Positions 1 through 9,021 of a stretch of 52,669 nucleotides of DNA are shown one piece after another (the first letter of the stretch is position 1; the number at the start of each line of letters is the position of its first letter). The notes below the pieces were generated by a model. The model was not told the origin of the DNA. It did not search any database and saw only the letters and a program-made list of their open reading frames with translations. Both the position numbers and the translations under genes were made by a program. The DNA comes from JAAYTD01 sp964472015. GTDB lineage: Bacteria; Bacteroidota; Ignavibacteria; Kapaibacteriales; UBA2268. The stretch lies in the NCBI GenBank assembly GCA_964472015.1, contig CAYYIP010000014.1, positions 1-52,669 on the forward strand, written 5' to 3'.

Positions 1-30
1 TAATTTTTATTTGAATTTTATAGAAATAAT

Positions 31-675
<645 letters not shown>

Positions 676-690
676 AATATTAAATTATAA

Positions 691-720
691 AAAAAAGAGG
701 TTATTAATAACCTCTTTTTT
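691..720. terminator. Bidirectional intrinsic terminator between trmH and carB
   Basis: A perfect 30-bp palindrome (15-bp arms, 691-705 and 706-720) with an A-run on the left and a T-run on the right. It lies between the convergent 3' ends of trmH (+) and carB (-) and could stop transcription from both sides. Confidence 0.85.
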
Positions 721-748
721 ATTTGTATTATTTAAATATTTTATTTAT

Positions 749-3700
749 TTATTTATATTCATCCCAACTCTTAATTTTAATATCATCGATGCCATAATCA
801 CAAGTAGCATCTAAGAAAGATGCTGCAAGTCTTGCATTTGTTATAAGTGGAACATTTCTATCAATAGCTGTTCTTCTTATTAAAAAGTCATTATTTAATT
901 CATCTAATGATCTATCTTTTGGAATATTTACAACTAGATCAAATTTATGACTGTTTATCATATCTAAAACATTATTATTTCTTTTTTCATCACTCCAGTA
1001 AACAAGTTGGCATGGGATATTATGTTCTAATAAAAAATTACGTGTGCCACGAGTTGCAAATAAATTACATCCATGTTTTACAGCTCGCTTACAAGCATCT
1101 AACATATCTACTTTTGATTTTGTTTCTCCAGTTGAAAGCATTATATTTTTAGGTATTTTATATCCAACAGCTAGCATCGAAGTTATTATCGCTTGTTCAA
1201 AATCATTTCCTATACAACCAACTTCACCGGTAGATGCCATATCAACTCCTAGGATAGGATCTGATTGATGTAATCTATTAAAAGAAAACATTGGTGATTT
1301 CACGCCTATATAATCTATATCAAAATCGGTTTTATCTGCTTTTGTATAAGGTGCGTCTAACATAATTTTTGTAGCAGTATCTATAAAGTTACGTTTTAAT
1401 ATTTTTGAAACAAACGGGAAACTACGAGATGCTCTTAAATTACACTCAATTACTTTTATATCGTTATTAATAGCTAAAAATTGTATATTAAACGGGCCTG
1501 AAATATTTAATTCTTTTGCTATCTGTCTACTTATTTTTTTTATTCTACGTCCGGTTTCAAAATATATTTTTTGTGCAGGGAATACCAATGTTGCATCGCC
1601 TGAATGTACACCAGCAAATTCAATATGTTCAGAAATTGCATATTCTATAATTTCACCATTGTGAGCTACTGCATCAAATTCTATTTCTTTTGCATTTACC
1701 AAAAATTTAGAAACAACAACAGGATGTTCTTTTGATACTTTTGAAGCTAATGTTAGGAAATGATCTAAATCTCGTTTACTAGTACATACATTCATCGCTG
1801 CGCCAGATAATACATAAGAGGGACGTATTAAAACAGGATAGTTTACTTTATCACAGAAAGCATAAACGTCTTCTAATGTTGTTGCTTCAATCCATTCAGG
1901 TTGGTCAATTCCTAATTTGTCTAACATCATAGAAAATTTATGTCTATTTTCTGCTTTATCTATTGATAAAGGGGGAGTTCCTAAAACTGGTATATGTTGT
2001 CTATATAATTTCATTGCAAGATTATTAGGTATTTGTCCGCCGACAGATAATATTATCCCTTTTGGTAATTCGAGCTCTATTATATCTAATACACGCTCCA
2101 TAGATAATTCATCCATATATAATTTATCGCAGATATCATAATCAGTAGAGACAGTTTCAGGGTTATAATTAATCATTATTGTTCTATATCCTAAATTTCG
2201 TGCAGTTTGAACTGCATTTACTGAACACCAATCAAATTCTACCGAACTACCTATTCTATAAGCCCCAGAACCAAGTACTATAACTGATTTATCTAATTTA
2301 TAGAAAGATATATCATGTTCTGAACCATCATAAGTTAAATATAAATAGTTTGTTAATTCTGGATGTTCTGATGCAATTGTATTAATTCTTTTTACCGTTG
2401 GTAATATATTAAGTTTTTTACGATATGTACGAACTCTATGGTTAGCTTCTTCCATATTTTGGGCATTTTTATCAACAAAACGCGCTATTTGGAAATCAGA
2501 AAACCCTAGTTGTTTGGCTCTATACATTATTTCAGGTGTAATTTCAGTAATTGTATTTAATTTACTTAATTCTACGCTAAAATTATGAATACCTTCTAAT
2601 TTTTTTAAGAACCATTTATCTATTTTAGTAAGTTCATTTATTTTTTCTATAGAATAACCACGTTGAAAAGCTAAGGCAATGAAAAATATTCGTTGATCTG
2701 TTGGACGTGATAAAGAATCATCTAAGTTTTCTACTTCTAAATTACTATTACCTACAAAGCCATGCATACCTTGTCCTATCATTCTAAGTCCTTTTTGTAT
2801 TACTTCTTCAAAACTTTTTCCTATTGCCATAACTTCACCAACACTTTTCATACTACTACCTATTTCTCGAGATACACCTATGAATTTTGTTAAATCCCAT
2901 CTCGGTATTTTTGCTATAATATGATCTAATTTTGGTGGTAAAGCTGCAGAATTAGGTGTATTTGCTTCTCCTATTTCTTTTAATTCATATCCTATTGAAA
3001 TTTTTGCAGCAACAAAGGCTAATGGATAACCAGTTGCTTTTGAAGCTAATGCAGAAGAACGTGACATACGAGCATTAACTTCTATTACGCGATAATCATC
3101 TATTTCTGAATTAAATGCAAATTGTATATTACATTCACCTATAATTCCTATTATTTCTATTGTTTTTATTGCCAAATCTTGAAGTAATTTTAATTCTTCA
3201 GGTTCTAAAGTCATTGTTGGAGCTACAACAATACTTTCTCCTGTATGAATTCCTAAAGGATCAAAGTTTTCCATATTGGCTACTATAAAACAAGTACCAG
3301 AATGATCACGGACAACTTCAAATTCTATTTCTTTCCATCCATAAAGCGATTCTTCTACTAATATTTGTGGAGCATAACTAAATGCATATTTTGCTAATTT
3401 TTCTAATTCTTCTTTATTATTGCAAAAACCACTACCCATACCACCTAAAACAAATGCAGAACGTACTATTAAAGGAAATCCTATTTCGTCACCTGCTTTT
3501 AAGGCTGCATCTATTGAATTAACTGCTTTGCTTTTAGGAGTTTTTATGTTTGCAATATTTAATTTTTTTATAAATAAATCTCTATCTTCAGTCGTTTTAA
3601 TTGCTTCTATTGTTGTTCCTAATACTTCTACATTATATTTTTTTAAAATATCTTTTTTGGATAATTCAATTCCACAATTTAATGCGGTTTGCCCTCCAAA

Positions 3701-3964
3701 TGCTAATAAAATTCCATCTGGTTGTTCTTTTTCTATTACTTTTTCAACAAAATATGGAGTTACAGGTAAGAAATAAACTTTATCTGCAATTCCTTCTGAA
3801 GTTTGAATGGTTGCTATATTAGGATTTATTAGTATAGTTTGGATACCTTCTTCTTTCATTGCTTTTAAAGCTTGCGAGCCAGAATAATCAAATTCACCTG
3901 CTTCACCTATTTTTAGTGCACCAGAGCCTAATATTATGACTTTTTTGATATTTTCTCTTTTCAT
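749..3964 (-). CDS. carB: Carbamoyl-phosphate synthase large subunit
   Basis: Synthesises carbamoyl phosphate from bicarbonate, ATP and ammonia (from glutamine via CarA) for pyrimidine and arginine synthesis. At 1071 aa it is full length. It has the two homologous halves: an N-terminal carboxy-phosphate half starting GSGALKIGEAGEFDYSGSQA and a second half restarting near residue 565 (VLGSGAYRIGSSVEFDW), each with an ATP-grasp core. The C-terminus is an MGS-like allosteric domain (VVNIPKDRS...LITNARLAASF). The first-half motif with GEAGEFDYSGSQA and INPNIATIQTS is the form I associate with Bacteroidota and eukaryotic CAD rather than with E. coli CarB. No carA is in the window, so the small subunit must be encoded elsewhere. 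Confidence 0.97.
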   Translation of the reverse strand: MKRENIKKVIILGSGALKIGEAGEFDYSGSQALKAMKEEGIQTILINPNIATIQTSEGIADKVYFLPVTPYFVEKVIEKEQPDGILLAFGGQTALNCGIELSKKDILKKYNVEVLGTTIEAIKTTEDRDLFIKKLNIANIKTPKSKAVNSIDAALKAGDEIGFPLIVRSAFVLGGMGSGFCNNKEELEKLAKYAFSYAPQILVEESLYGWKEIEFEVVRDHSGTCFIVANMENFDPLGIHTGESIVVAPTMTLEPEELKLLQDLAIKTIEIIGIIGECNIQFAFNSEIDDYRVIEVNARMSRSSALASKATGYPLAFVAAKISIGYELKEIGEANTPNSAALPPKLDHIIAKIPRWDLTKFIGVSREIGSSMKSVGEVMAIGKSFEEVIQKGLRMIGQGMHGFVGNSNLEVENLDDSLSRPTDQRIFFIALAFQRGYSIEKINELTKIDKWFLKKLEGIHNFSVELSKLNTITEITPEIMYRAKQLGFSDFQIARFVDKNAQNMEEANHRVRTYRKKLNILPTVKRINTIASEHPELTNYLYLTYDGSEHDISFYKLDKSVIVLGSGAYRIGSSVEFDWCSVNAVQTARNLGYRTIMINYNPETVSTDYDICDKLYMDELSMERVLDIIELELPKGIILSVGGQIPNNLAMKLYRQHIPVLGTPPLSIDKAENRHKFSMMLDKLGIDQPEWIEATTLEDVYAFCDKVNYPVLIRPSYVLSGAAMNVCTSKRDLDHFLTLASKVSKEHPVVVSKFLVNAKEIEFDAVAHNGEIIEYAISEHIEFAGVHSGDATLVFPAQKIYFETGRRIKKISRQIAKELNISGPFNIQFLAINNDIKVIECNLRASRSFPFVSKILKRNFIDTATKIMLDAPYTKADKTDFDIDYIGVKSPMFSFNRLHQSDPILGVDMASTGEVGCIGNDFEQAIITSMLAVGYKIPKNIMLSTGETKSKVDMLDACKRAVKHGCNLFATRGTRNFLLEHNIPCQLVYWSDEKRNNNVLDMINSHKFDLVVNIPKDRSLDELNNDFLIRRTAIDRNVPLITNARLAASFLDATCDYGIDDIKIKSWDEYK

Positions 3965-4087
3965 ATAACTTGTTTATAATTAAGTTTTTATAATTAAAAA
4001 TAATAGTGTTTTTATTTTTTTATACGAATTTAGATATATAATTTATATATATAAATATATATATGATATAATTTTTTTAATATATTT

Positions 4088-4121
4088 TATAGATATATTT
4101 TAATAATAAAATATATCTATA
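4088..4121. repeat. AT-only inverted repeat next to the STAS-gene terminator
   Basis: Perfect 15-bp arms (4088-4102 and 4107-4121) around a 4-base loop, between the 5' end of carB and the 3' end of the STAS gene. It abuts the terminator hairpin at 4121-4153. With only two G/C pairs it may be a weak secondary structure or chance in AT-rich DNA. Confidence 0.6.
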
Positions 4122-4153
4122 AAAAAAGCTACTAAATAAATTTAGTAGCTTTT
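4121..4153 (-). terminator. Intrinsic terminator of the STAS gene
   Basis: Stem of 13 bp (4124-4136 with 4141-4153, loop TAAA) followed on the minus strand by a T-run (A-run at 4121-4127). It lies just downstream of the minus-strand gene ending at 4168. Confidence 0.8.
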
Positions 4154-4167
4154 AAAATTTAAAAAAA

Positions 4168-4518
4168 TTATTTATTAACTTTTTTTAAAAAAGAAGTTGC
4201 TTCTGATAAATTTTTAAAAATATATAAATTTAAATCAACTCTTGTTATTTTAAATATTTCCATTATTATTGGATTAACATTTATTAGTAATAAATATCCC
4301 TGTTCATTTATTAGTTCATTATGAAGTTTAACAAATAAACCAAGAACAATAGAACTAATATAAGTGACCTTTGCTAAATCAACAATAATTTTATTTTTAT
4401 TATTTTTAGTTAATGGTTTAAAAAAGACAGAAAGTTTATCTGTTTCTTCTCCACCAATATATTGACCTTCTAGAGAGACGATTAAATAATCATCAAATTC
4501 TTCACTTTTATAATTCAT
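4168..4518 (-). CDS. STAS-domain protein (anti-sigma factor antagonist-like)
   Basis: A single STAS fold of 116 aa: a short N-terminal strand (DDYLIVSLEGQYIGG), a KIIVDLAKVTYISSIVLGLFVKL segment at the place where anti-sigma factor antagonists carry the DxSxxxxxDSSG phosphorylation loop, and a C-terminal helix (TSFLKKV). I chose the ATG at 4518 rather than the one at 4575, because the extra 19 residues (KSCILNRFIFKKKN type) do not look like part of the fold and the domain starts right after this Met. The second residue of the S-S pair is retained (YISS) and could be phosphorylated. No kinase or anti-sigma gene is adjacent, so the partner is unknown. It is a stand-alone gene with its own terminator. 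Confidence 0.75.
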   Translation of the reverse strand: MNYKSEEFDDYLIVSLEGQYIGGEETDKLSVFFKPLTKNNKNKIIVDLAKVTYISSIVLGLFVKLHNELINEQGYLLLINVNPIIMEIFKITRVDLNLYIFKNLSEATSFLKKVNK

Positions 4519-4732
4519 ATTTTTTTTCTTAAAGATAAATCTGTTTAAAATACAACTTTTTATTGATAAAAACAAATTATTTATTGTTTTTTATTTTTTT
4601 TTAAATAAATATCCAAAATTTATTATTATTTTAGTTTTTATTAAAAAATTCAATTAAATTAAATATTTATTATTTATAGTTAATACAAGATATTTAAACG
4701 TGTAATATTTTTGTTTTTTTATATAGATTAAA

Positions 4733-4763
4733 TTGGATATTTTATAAATAATTTATATTTTTG
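4733..4763 (+). promoter_or_regulatory. Candidate Bacteroidota-type promoter for the transglutaminase-like gene
   Basis: TTG at 4733-4735 (-33 element) and TATTTTTG at 4756-4763 (matching the TAnnTTTG -7 element) are separated by 20 bases, the spacing known for Bacteroidota sigma-ABfr promoters. The start codon of the next gene is 57 bases downstream. The match is by eye in very AT-rich DNA. Confidence 0.45.
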
Positions 4764-4819
4764 TAAAAAAACAAATTATAAGGAAAAAATATTTTATTGT
4801 TATAAATTATATTATTTTT

Positions 4820-6040
4820 ATGAAATTAAAATTAAAATTACATTTATTATTAATAGCTATAATTCCTATTACTGTAGCTATTATACTTCTTTTTTTTCAT
4901 TATGATAATGATATTTATAATGATATACCAGAAGAATATCATTATAAATTAGATTCGGCATTAAATATTGCAGGTGAAAATTCAGAGCAACTTAAAGAAG
5001 CAATATTAAAATGTCCTGAAGAACAAAAAGAGGCTATGGCATTTTTAATTTCTTATATGCCTATACGTGATTTAAGAACTTTAAAAGCCGATTTTTTATT
5101 AGAAAATGTTAAATATGCTTATAAAGCTAAAGAAAAATTTGCTTGGGGTAAAAAATTACCTAAGAGCATATTTTTTAATGAGGTACTTCCTTATTGCTCT
5201 ATGAATGAAACAAGAGATAATTGGCGTAAAGATTTTTTTGAACGTTTTTCGAAATATATTATTAATACACAAAATATATTTGAGGCAATAAATATAATAA
5301 ATAAAAATATACGTGATGAGGTATTAGTAGATTATAACACAAAACGAGAGAAAGCAGATCAAAGTCCTTATGAATCTATGCGCCAAAACATGGCATCTTG
5401 TACGGGACTTGCTATATTATTAACAGATGCATTTAGATCAGTATGTATTCCTTCACGTATTGCGGGAACTCCTAATTGGTATGATAGTAGTGGTAATCAT
5501 AATTGGACAGAGGTATGGGCCAATGGTAAATGGTATTTTACAGAATATTATCCTATAGAATTAAATAAATGTTGGTTTGTTTCTAATGCAGGACAAGCAG
5601 ATAAAAATTCTAAAATAACTTCTATATATGCTACTTCTTTTAAACCTTCTCAAACTTTTTTTCCGCTTGTTTGGGATACTACTATAAATTATGTATATGC
5701 TGAAAATGTTACAGAAAGATATTTAGATGTTTATAAGGAACAACAAGAACAACAACTTAAAAGTTCAGAGGATTTTGTAAAAGCAAAAGTAAGTTTTATT
5801 GATAAAGATATAAAAGATAAAGATAAAAGAGTTGCAGTAACTATAAGTATTTTTGATAGTAAAGGTCAAGTTGGCGGGGGAAGTACTGCTAATACAAAGA
5901 AAGATTTAAATGATGTTTTAACATTTATAGTTAAAAAAAATAATAATTATGTATTAAAATATGTTTATCAAGGTACAAATAAAGAATATAAATTTAATAC
6001 AAAAGAAAAAGATGTTTTTATTGAATTAACTAATAACTAA
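4820..6040 (+). CDS. Membrane-anchored transglutaminase-like domain protein
   Basis: 406 aa. An N-terminal hydrophobic segment (about residues 6-26, rich in LLIAIIPITVAIILLF) should act as an uncleaved anchor or signal. A transglutaminase-like papain-fold core follows: Cys194 in the MASCTGLAILLTDAFRS helix, then SRIAG, His227 in NHNWTEVW, and a KWYFTEYYP strand where the usual catalytic Asp position is Glu242. Periplasmic homologues in Bacteroidota have a similar ELNKxWF sequence after the core, as here. The last ~110 residues form a separate charged beta-rich region. The family includes peptidases and crosslinkers, and the substrate cannot be told from sequence. It is followed 41 bp later by mscL and may share its transcript. 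Confidence 0.75.
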   Translation: MKLKLKLHLLLIAIIPITVAIILLFFHYDNDIYNDIPEEYHYKLDSALNIAGENSEQLKEAILKCPEEQKEAMAFLISYMPIRDLRTLKADFLLENVKYAYKAKEKFAWGKKLPKSIFFNEVLPYCSMNETRDNWRKDFFERFSKYIINTQNIFEAINIINKNIRDEVLVDYNTKREKADQSPYESMRQNMASCTGLAILLTDAFRSVCIPSRIAGTPNWYDSSGNHNWTEVWANGKWYFTEYYPIELNKCWFVSNAGQADKNSKITSIYATSFKPSQTFFPLVWDTTINYVYAENVTERYLDVYKEQQEQQLKSSEDFVKAKVSFIDKDIKDKDKRVAVTISIFDSKGQVGGGSTANTKKDLNDVLTFIVKKNNNYVLKYVYQGTNKEYKFNTKEKDVFIELTNN

Positions 6041-6081
6041 CTAATAAATAATAATTTATTAACTTAATTAAATTTTTAATT

Positions 6082-6513
6082 ATGAAAAATATAATAAAAG
6101 AATTTAAAGAATTTGCTATAAAAGGCAATGTTGTTGATTTAGCAATTGCTGTTGTATTAGGTGGTGCTTTTGGAAAAATTATAACTTCGCTTGTTAATGA
6201 TATTATAATGCCTCCGATAGGATTACTTGTTGGTGGTATAAATTTTAACGAACTAAAAATAGTATTAAAAGATGCAGTACTTGATAATGCAGGTAAAATA
6301 CAACAAGAAGCTGTTTTTATTAATTATGGAAGTTTTATTCAAGTTTCTATTGACTTTTTACTTATTGCTGCATCAATATTTTTATTTATTAGAATAATAA
6401 ATAAAATAAAAGATAAAATAAGTAAAGAAGAAAAACCAGCGGAAGTAGTTCCTACAAATGAAGAAGTGTTACTTAAAGAAATTAGAGATTTGTTAAAAAA
6501 TAAGTTTAATTAA
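6082..6513 (+). CDS. mscL: Large-conductance mechanosensitive channel MscL
   Basis: Pentameric inner-membrane channel that opens under membrane tension to release solutes during osmotic downshock. The 143 aa match the family: amphipathic N-terminal helix (MKNIIKEFKEFAIKGNVVDLA), TM1 with the pore-lining AVVLGGAFGKIITSLVNDIIMPPIG signature, a periplasmic loop, TM2 (FLLIAASIFLFIRIIN), and a cytoplasmic C-terminal helix bundle (EEVLLKEIRDLLKNK). It sits between the transglutaminase-like gene and a DUF3267-like gene with short spacers on both sides. Confidence 0.96.
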   Translation: MKNIIKEFKEFAIKGNVVDLAIAVVLGGAFGKIITSLVNDIIMPPIGLLVGGINFNELKIVLKDAVLDNAGKIQQEAVFINYGSFIQVSIDFLLIAASIFLFIRIINKIKDKISKEEKPAEVVPTNEEVLLKEIRDLLKNKFN

Positions 6514-6545
6514 AATTTTTTGAATACTAAAAAATTAGAGTTATT

Positions 6546-7205
6546 ATGAGTATAGAAAATAATTTTCAAAAAGATAATACAATAGAAGAAGTTTCTTTTG
6601 ATGTTGTTAAGTATAATCGTATGCTTGCAATATTACCTATACCTTTTTGTTGTATATGTTTATTTATATATTCAATTATATCTTCAAAGTATGTTTTTTT
6701 AGATACTATATTTATGTTTGCTGAAATTTTTATGACTCCAGATAAATCTATTAATTTTGTTGCTATATTAATTTCTCTATTTTTTGTAATAGTAATTATG
6801 GTTGTTAATGAAGTTGTGCGTGCTATAATGTATGCACTATTTGCAAAAAACGGATTTAAATCAGTTCATGTCGGAGTTGTTAGAAATCCTTTTACTATAT
6901 TTGCTACTTGTAAAGAAAAAATTTATGTATATCAATATAGAATAATTAATATAGTATCAATTCTTATAGTAACTCTAATCCCTATTTTTTTAGGTGTTAT
7001 TTTTAATAGTATTATTCCGGTTTTGTTTGCATGGCTGGCTAGTACACTTAGTACATTTAGCATTATGCTTTTGTGGCAAATGAGAAAAGAGTATAAATAT
7101 GATGAAGTATTAGTTTATCCAACAGGTAATGGATATTGTCTTTATAGAAATAGTGAATTAAAATATAAAGAATTGAATAAAATGTATGATAAAATGGATA
7201 AATAA
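6546..7205 (+). CDS. DUF3267-like integral membrane protein with degenerate zincin motif
   Basis: 219 aa with hydrophobic segments around residues 28-47, 70-88, 132-155 and 158-176. The arrangement after residue 86 matches DUF3267 (putative membrane zincin) proteins of Bacteroidota: a helix that should carry HExxH, then ALFAKNGFKSVHVG, then a CKEKIYVYQYR segment followed by a hydrophobic helix. In this protein the HExxH position reads NEVVR (Asn88, Glu89, Arg92), so both zinc-binding His are gone and it is probably not a peptidase. It starts 32 bp after mscL, preceded by a TTAGAG sequence, and may be co-transcribed. The family assignment rests on motif order only. Confidence 0.6.
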   Translation: MSIENNFQKDNTIEEVSFDVVKYNRMLAILPIPFCCICLFIYSIISSKYVFLDTIFMFAEIFMTPDKSINFVAILISLFFVIVIMVVNEVVRAIMYALFAKNGFKSVHVGVVRNPFTIFATCKEKIYVYQYRIINIVSILIVTLIPIFLGVIFNSIIPVLFAWLASTLSTFSIMLLWQMRKEYKYDEVLVYPTGNGYCLYRNSELKYKELNKMYDKMDK

Positions 7206-7458
7206 TAAAGTTATTTTTTAATAAATAATTTGAATTTGTTCTTAATATATTAGTACTTATGTAAAAATATAGTATAGATATAATAGTATAGATACAAAAA
7301 TATACAAGTACACAAATAATAAAATATATATAGATTATAAAGTTTTATATTTTAATTAAATATTTTAATATTTATAAATATTAAAATAATAATTTATTAT
7401 AATACTTAATTACATTTTTTGAATAAAAATATTTATAATATAATAAAATAATGAAAAA

Positions 7459-8091
7459 ATGTTTACTGGATTAGTTGAAGAATTAGGAAAAATAACAAAT
7501 ATCAAAACAAATTCAACAGGGAAAGAATTTACTATTATTGCAAATAAAATTTTTTCAGATTTAAAATTGGGTGATTCTATTGCTATTAATGGTGTGTGTC
7601 AAACTGTAACTAATATAAATAAAAATAGTTTTTCTTTTATGGCAGTGAATGAAACATTAAAAAAAACTACTTTAAATTATTTTATAAATGGACAAATAGT
7701 AAATCTTGAAAGAGCTTTAACGTTAAATTCTCGTTTAGGTGGACACATAGTACAAGGACATATTGATGCATACGGTAGAATTATTCAGATTAATAAGCGA
7801 GTTAATAATATTGAAATTTATATTTCTTTTGATTCAAAGTATAAAAAATTTCTAGTAAATACAGGTTCTATATGTATTGATGGAATTAGTTTAACGACTG
7901 CTGAAATATTTGACTATAGTTTCAAAGTTTCTATAATTCCAACAACTTTGAATAATACAATAGCAAAAAATTATAAAGTTAATGATATTGTAAATTTAGA
8001 ATTTGATATTATAGGAAAATATATTTGTAATATGTTAAATAATAGAGAGGATAATAATATAAATAATTTTTCTAAATTATATAATTTTTAA
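7459..8091 (+). CDS. ribE: Riboflavin synthase alpha subunit
   Basis: Converts two molecules of 6,7-dimethyl-8-ribityllumazine into riboflavin and 5-amino-6-ribitylamino-uracildione, the last step of riboflavin synthesis. The 210-aa protein begins with the hallmark MFTGLVEELGKI and shows the internal duplication of the family: first barrel (GDSIAINGVCQTV, residues ~37-49) and second barrel starting HIVQGHIDAYGRI near residue 95 with NTGSICIDGISLTTAEI. The last ~18 residues (after CNMLNNRED) form a low-complexity Asn-rich tail. Other rib genes are not nearby. No FMN riboswitch is visible in the 253-bp AT-only leader. Confidence 0.95.
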   Translation: MFTGLVEELGKITNIKTNSTGKEFTIIANKIFSDLKLGDSIAINGVCQTVTNINKNSFSFMAVNETLKKTTLNYFINGQIVNLERALTLNSRLGGHIVQGHIDAYGRIIQINKRVNNIEIYISFDSKYKKFLVNTGSICIDGISLTTAEIFDYSFKVSIIPTTLNNTIAKNYKVNDIVNLEFDIIGKYICNMLNNREDNNINNFSKLYNF

Positions 8092-8139
8092 TATTAATAT
8101 GTTAATTAATATTAAAAATTGCTAATTATAAAAAAGGAG

Positions 8140-8212
8140 AGCCACTTGACGGACTTGAACCCCCGACCTGCTGATTACAAATCAGCTGCTCTACCAACTG
8201 AGCTAAAGTGGC
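8140..8212 (-). tRNA. tRNA-Thr (anticodon UGU), copy 1
   Basis: Cloverleaf on the minus strand: 7-bp acceptor stem (GCCACTT/AAGTGGC), D-loop with TAGCTCAGTTGGTAGAGC, anticodon stem GCTGA/TCAGC with loop TTTGTAA giving anticodon TGT, and T-arm with GGTTCAAGTCC. Discriminator is U and CCA is not encoded. A short CTCCTTTTTT follows the 3' end. Confidence 0.96.
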
Positions 8213-8322
8213 AAAAATATATTTAATTAAAAAATTATATTTAATTAAAAATTAATCAAAAGTATTAAATACTATTATAATACTATTAAAAACATTACAA
8301 AATAATGTTTAAAAAAAAGGAG

Positions 8323-8395
8323 AGCCACTTGACGGACTTGAACCCCCGACCTGCTGATTACAAATCAGCTGCTCTACCAACTGAGCTAAAGTGGC
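8323..8395 (-). tRNA. tRNA-Thr (anticodon UGU), copy 2
   Basis: Identical in all 73 positions to the gene at 8140-8212, with the same trailing CTCCTTTTTT on the minus strand. The two genes repeat with a period of 183 bp, and the flanking AT-rich spacer (TTTAATTAAAAAATTATATTTAATTA-like) is also partly shared, so this is a local tandem duplication. Confidence 0.96.
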
Positions 8396-9021
8396 AAGAT
8401 ATTTTTAATTAAAAAAATTATATTTAATTAAAAAATTAAGTTTATATAAAAAATTATTTATATAATACTTAATTATCATAAAACACAAAATTACTAATTT
8501 TTTATATTCTATCCAAATATTTTTTAATATTTTTATAATCCTTTTAAGCTTAAATTAGTGTGGAAGCATAGAGAAATAAATTATAATTTTATTTATTTTT
8601 TATCTTTATGGTAATTAAAAATATTGAAACATTTCTTGTAATAATTTTATACGTTAAACATTATATATAGCAATAACATAACTGAATTTTATACAAAATG
8701 ACAATAAATAATAAATAATAATAAAAATAATAAGTAGTTAAAATATTGTAACAATTTCGTATAAAAAAGTGTCTATATTAATATAAAGAAATATATAAAG
8801 AAATATATAAAGAAATATAACAATTTAAACTTATGGTTTATAATTTTAGAACTTATAGTTTTTAATTATTTTTTAGTTTTTTATATTTTTTATATCAAAA
8901 TATGTAAAATAGTACAAAATGTAAAATAAAAATAATTAATTTATTGTTTTTATTAAATTTATCATATTTTTTAATTTAAGAAAAAATTTATATTAAAAAT
9001 AAAATAATTTAGAGGTTTTCA
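8396..9021. other. 626-bp AT-rich intergenic region without a recognisable gene
   Basis: No ORF of credible length on either strand. It contains a perfect 12-bp triplicate at 8781-8816 and, from 8947 on, the first 75 bases shared with the leader of the second giant gene copy. I found no TTTG on the plus strand between 8396 and 8946, so no TAnnTTTG -7 element is available for the first giant gene here. Confidence 0.6.
8781..8816. repeat. Three tandem copies of a 12-bp unit (ATATAAAGAAAT)
   Basis: Perfect direct repeats at 8781-8792, 8793-8804 and 8805-8816, about 200 bp upstream of the first giant secreted protein gene. Function unknown; slippage between copies is possible. Confidence 0.9.

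Noticed and set aside
7206..7458. FMN riboswitch before riboflavin synthase
   Set aside because: The leader is nearly pure A/T and has none of the conserved G/C-rich elements of an RFN motif.
8549..8575. Possible relic of the giant-gene 3' hairpin (TGGAAG shared) upstream of copy 1
   Set aside because: Only the loop and a few bases match and the arms do not pair, so it is not distinguishable from chance.
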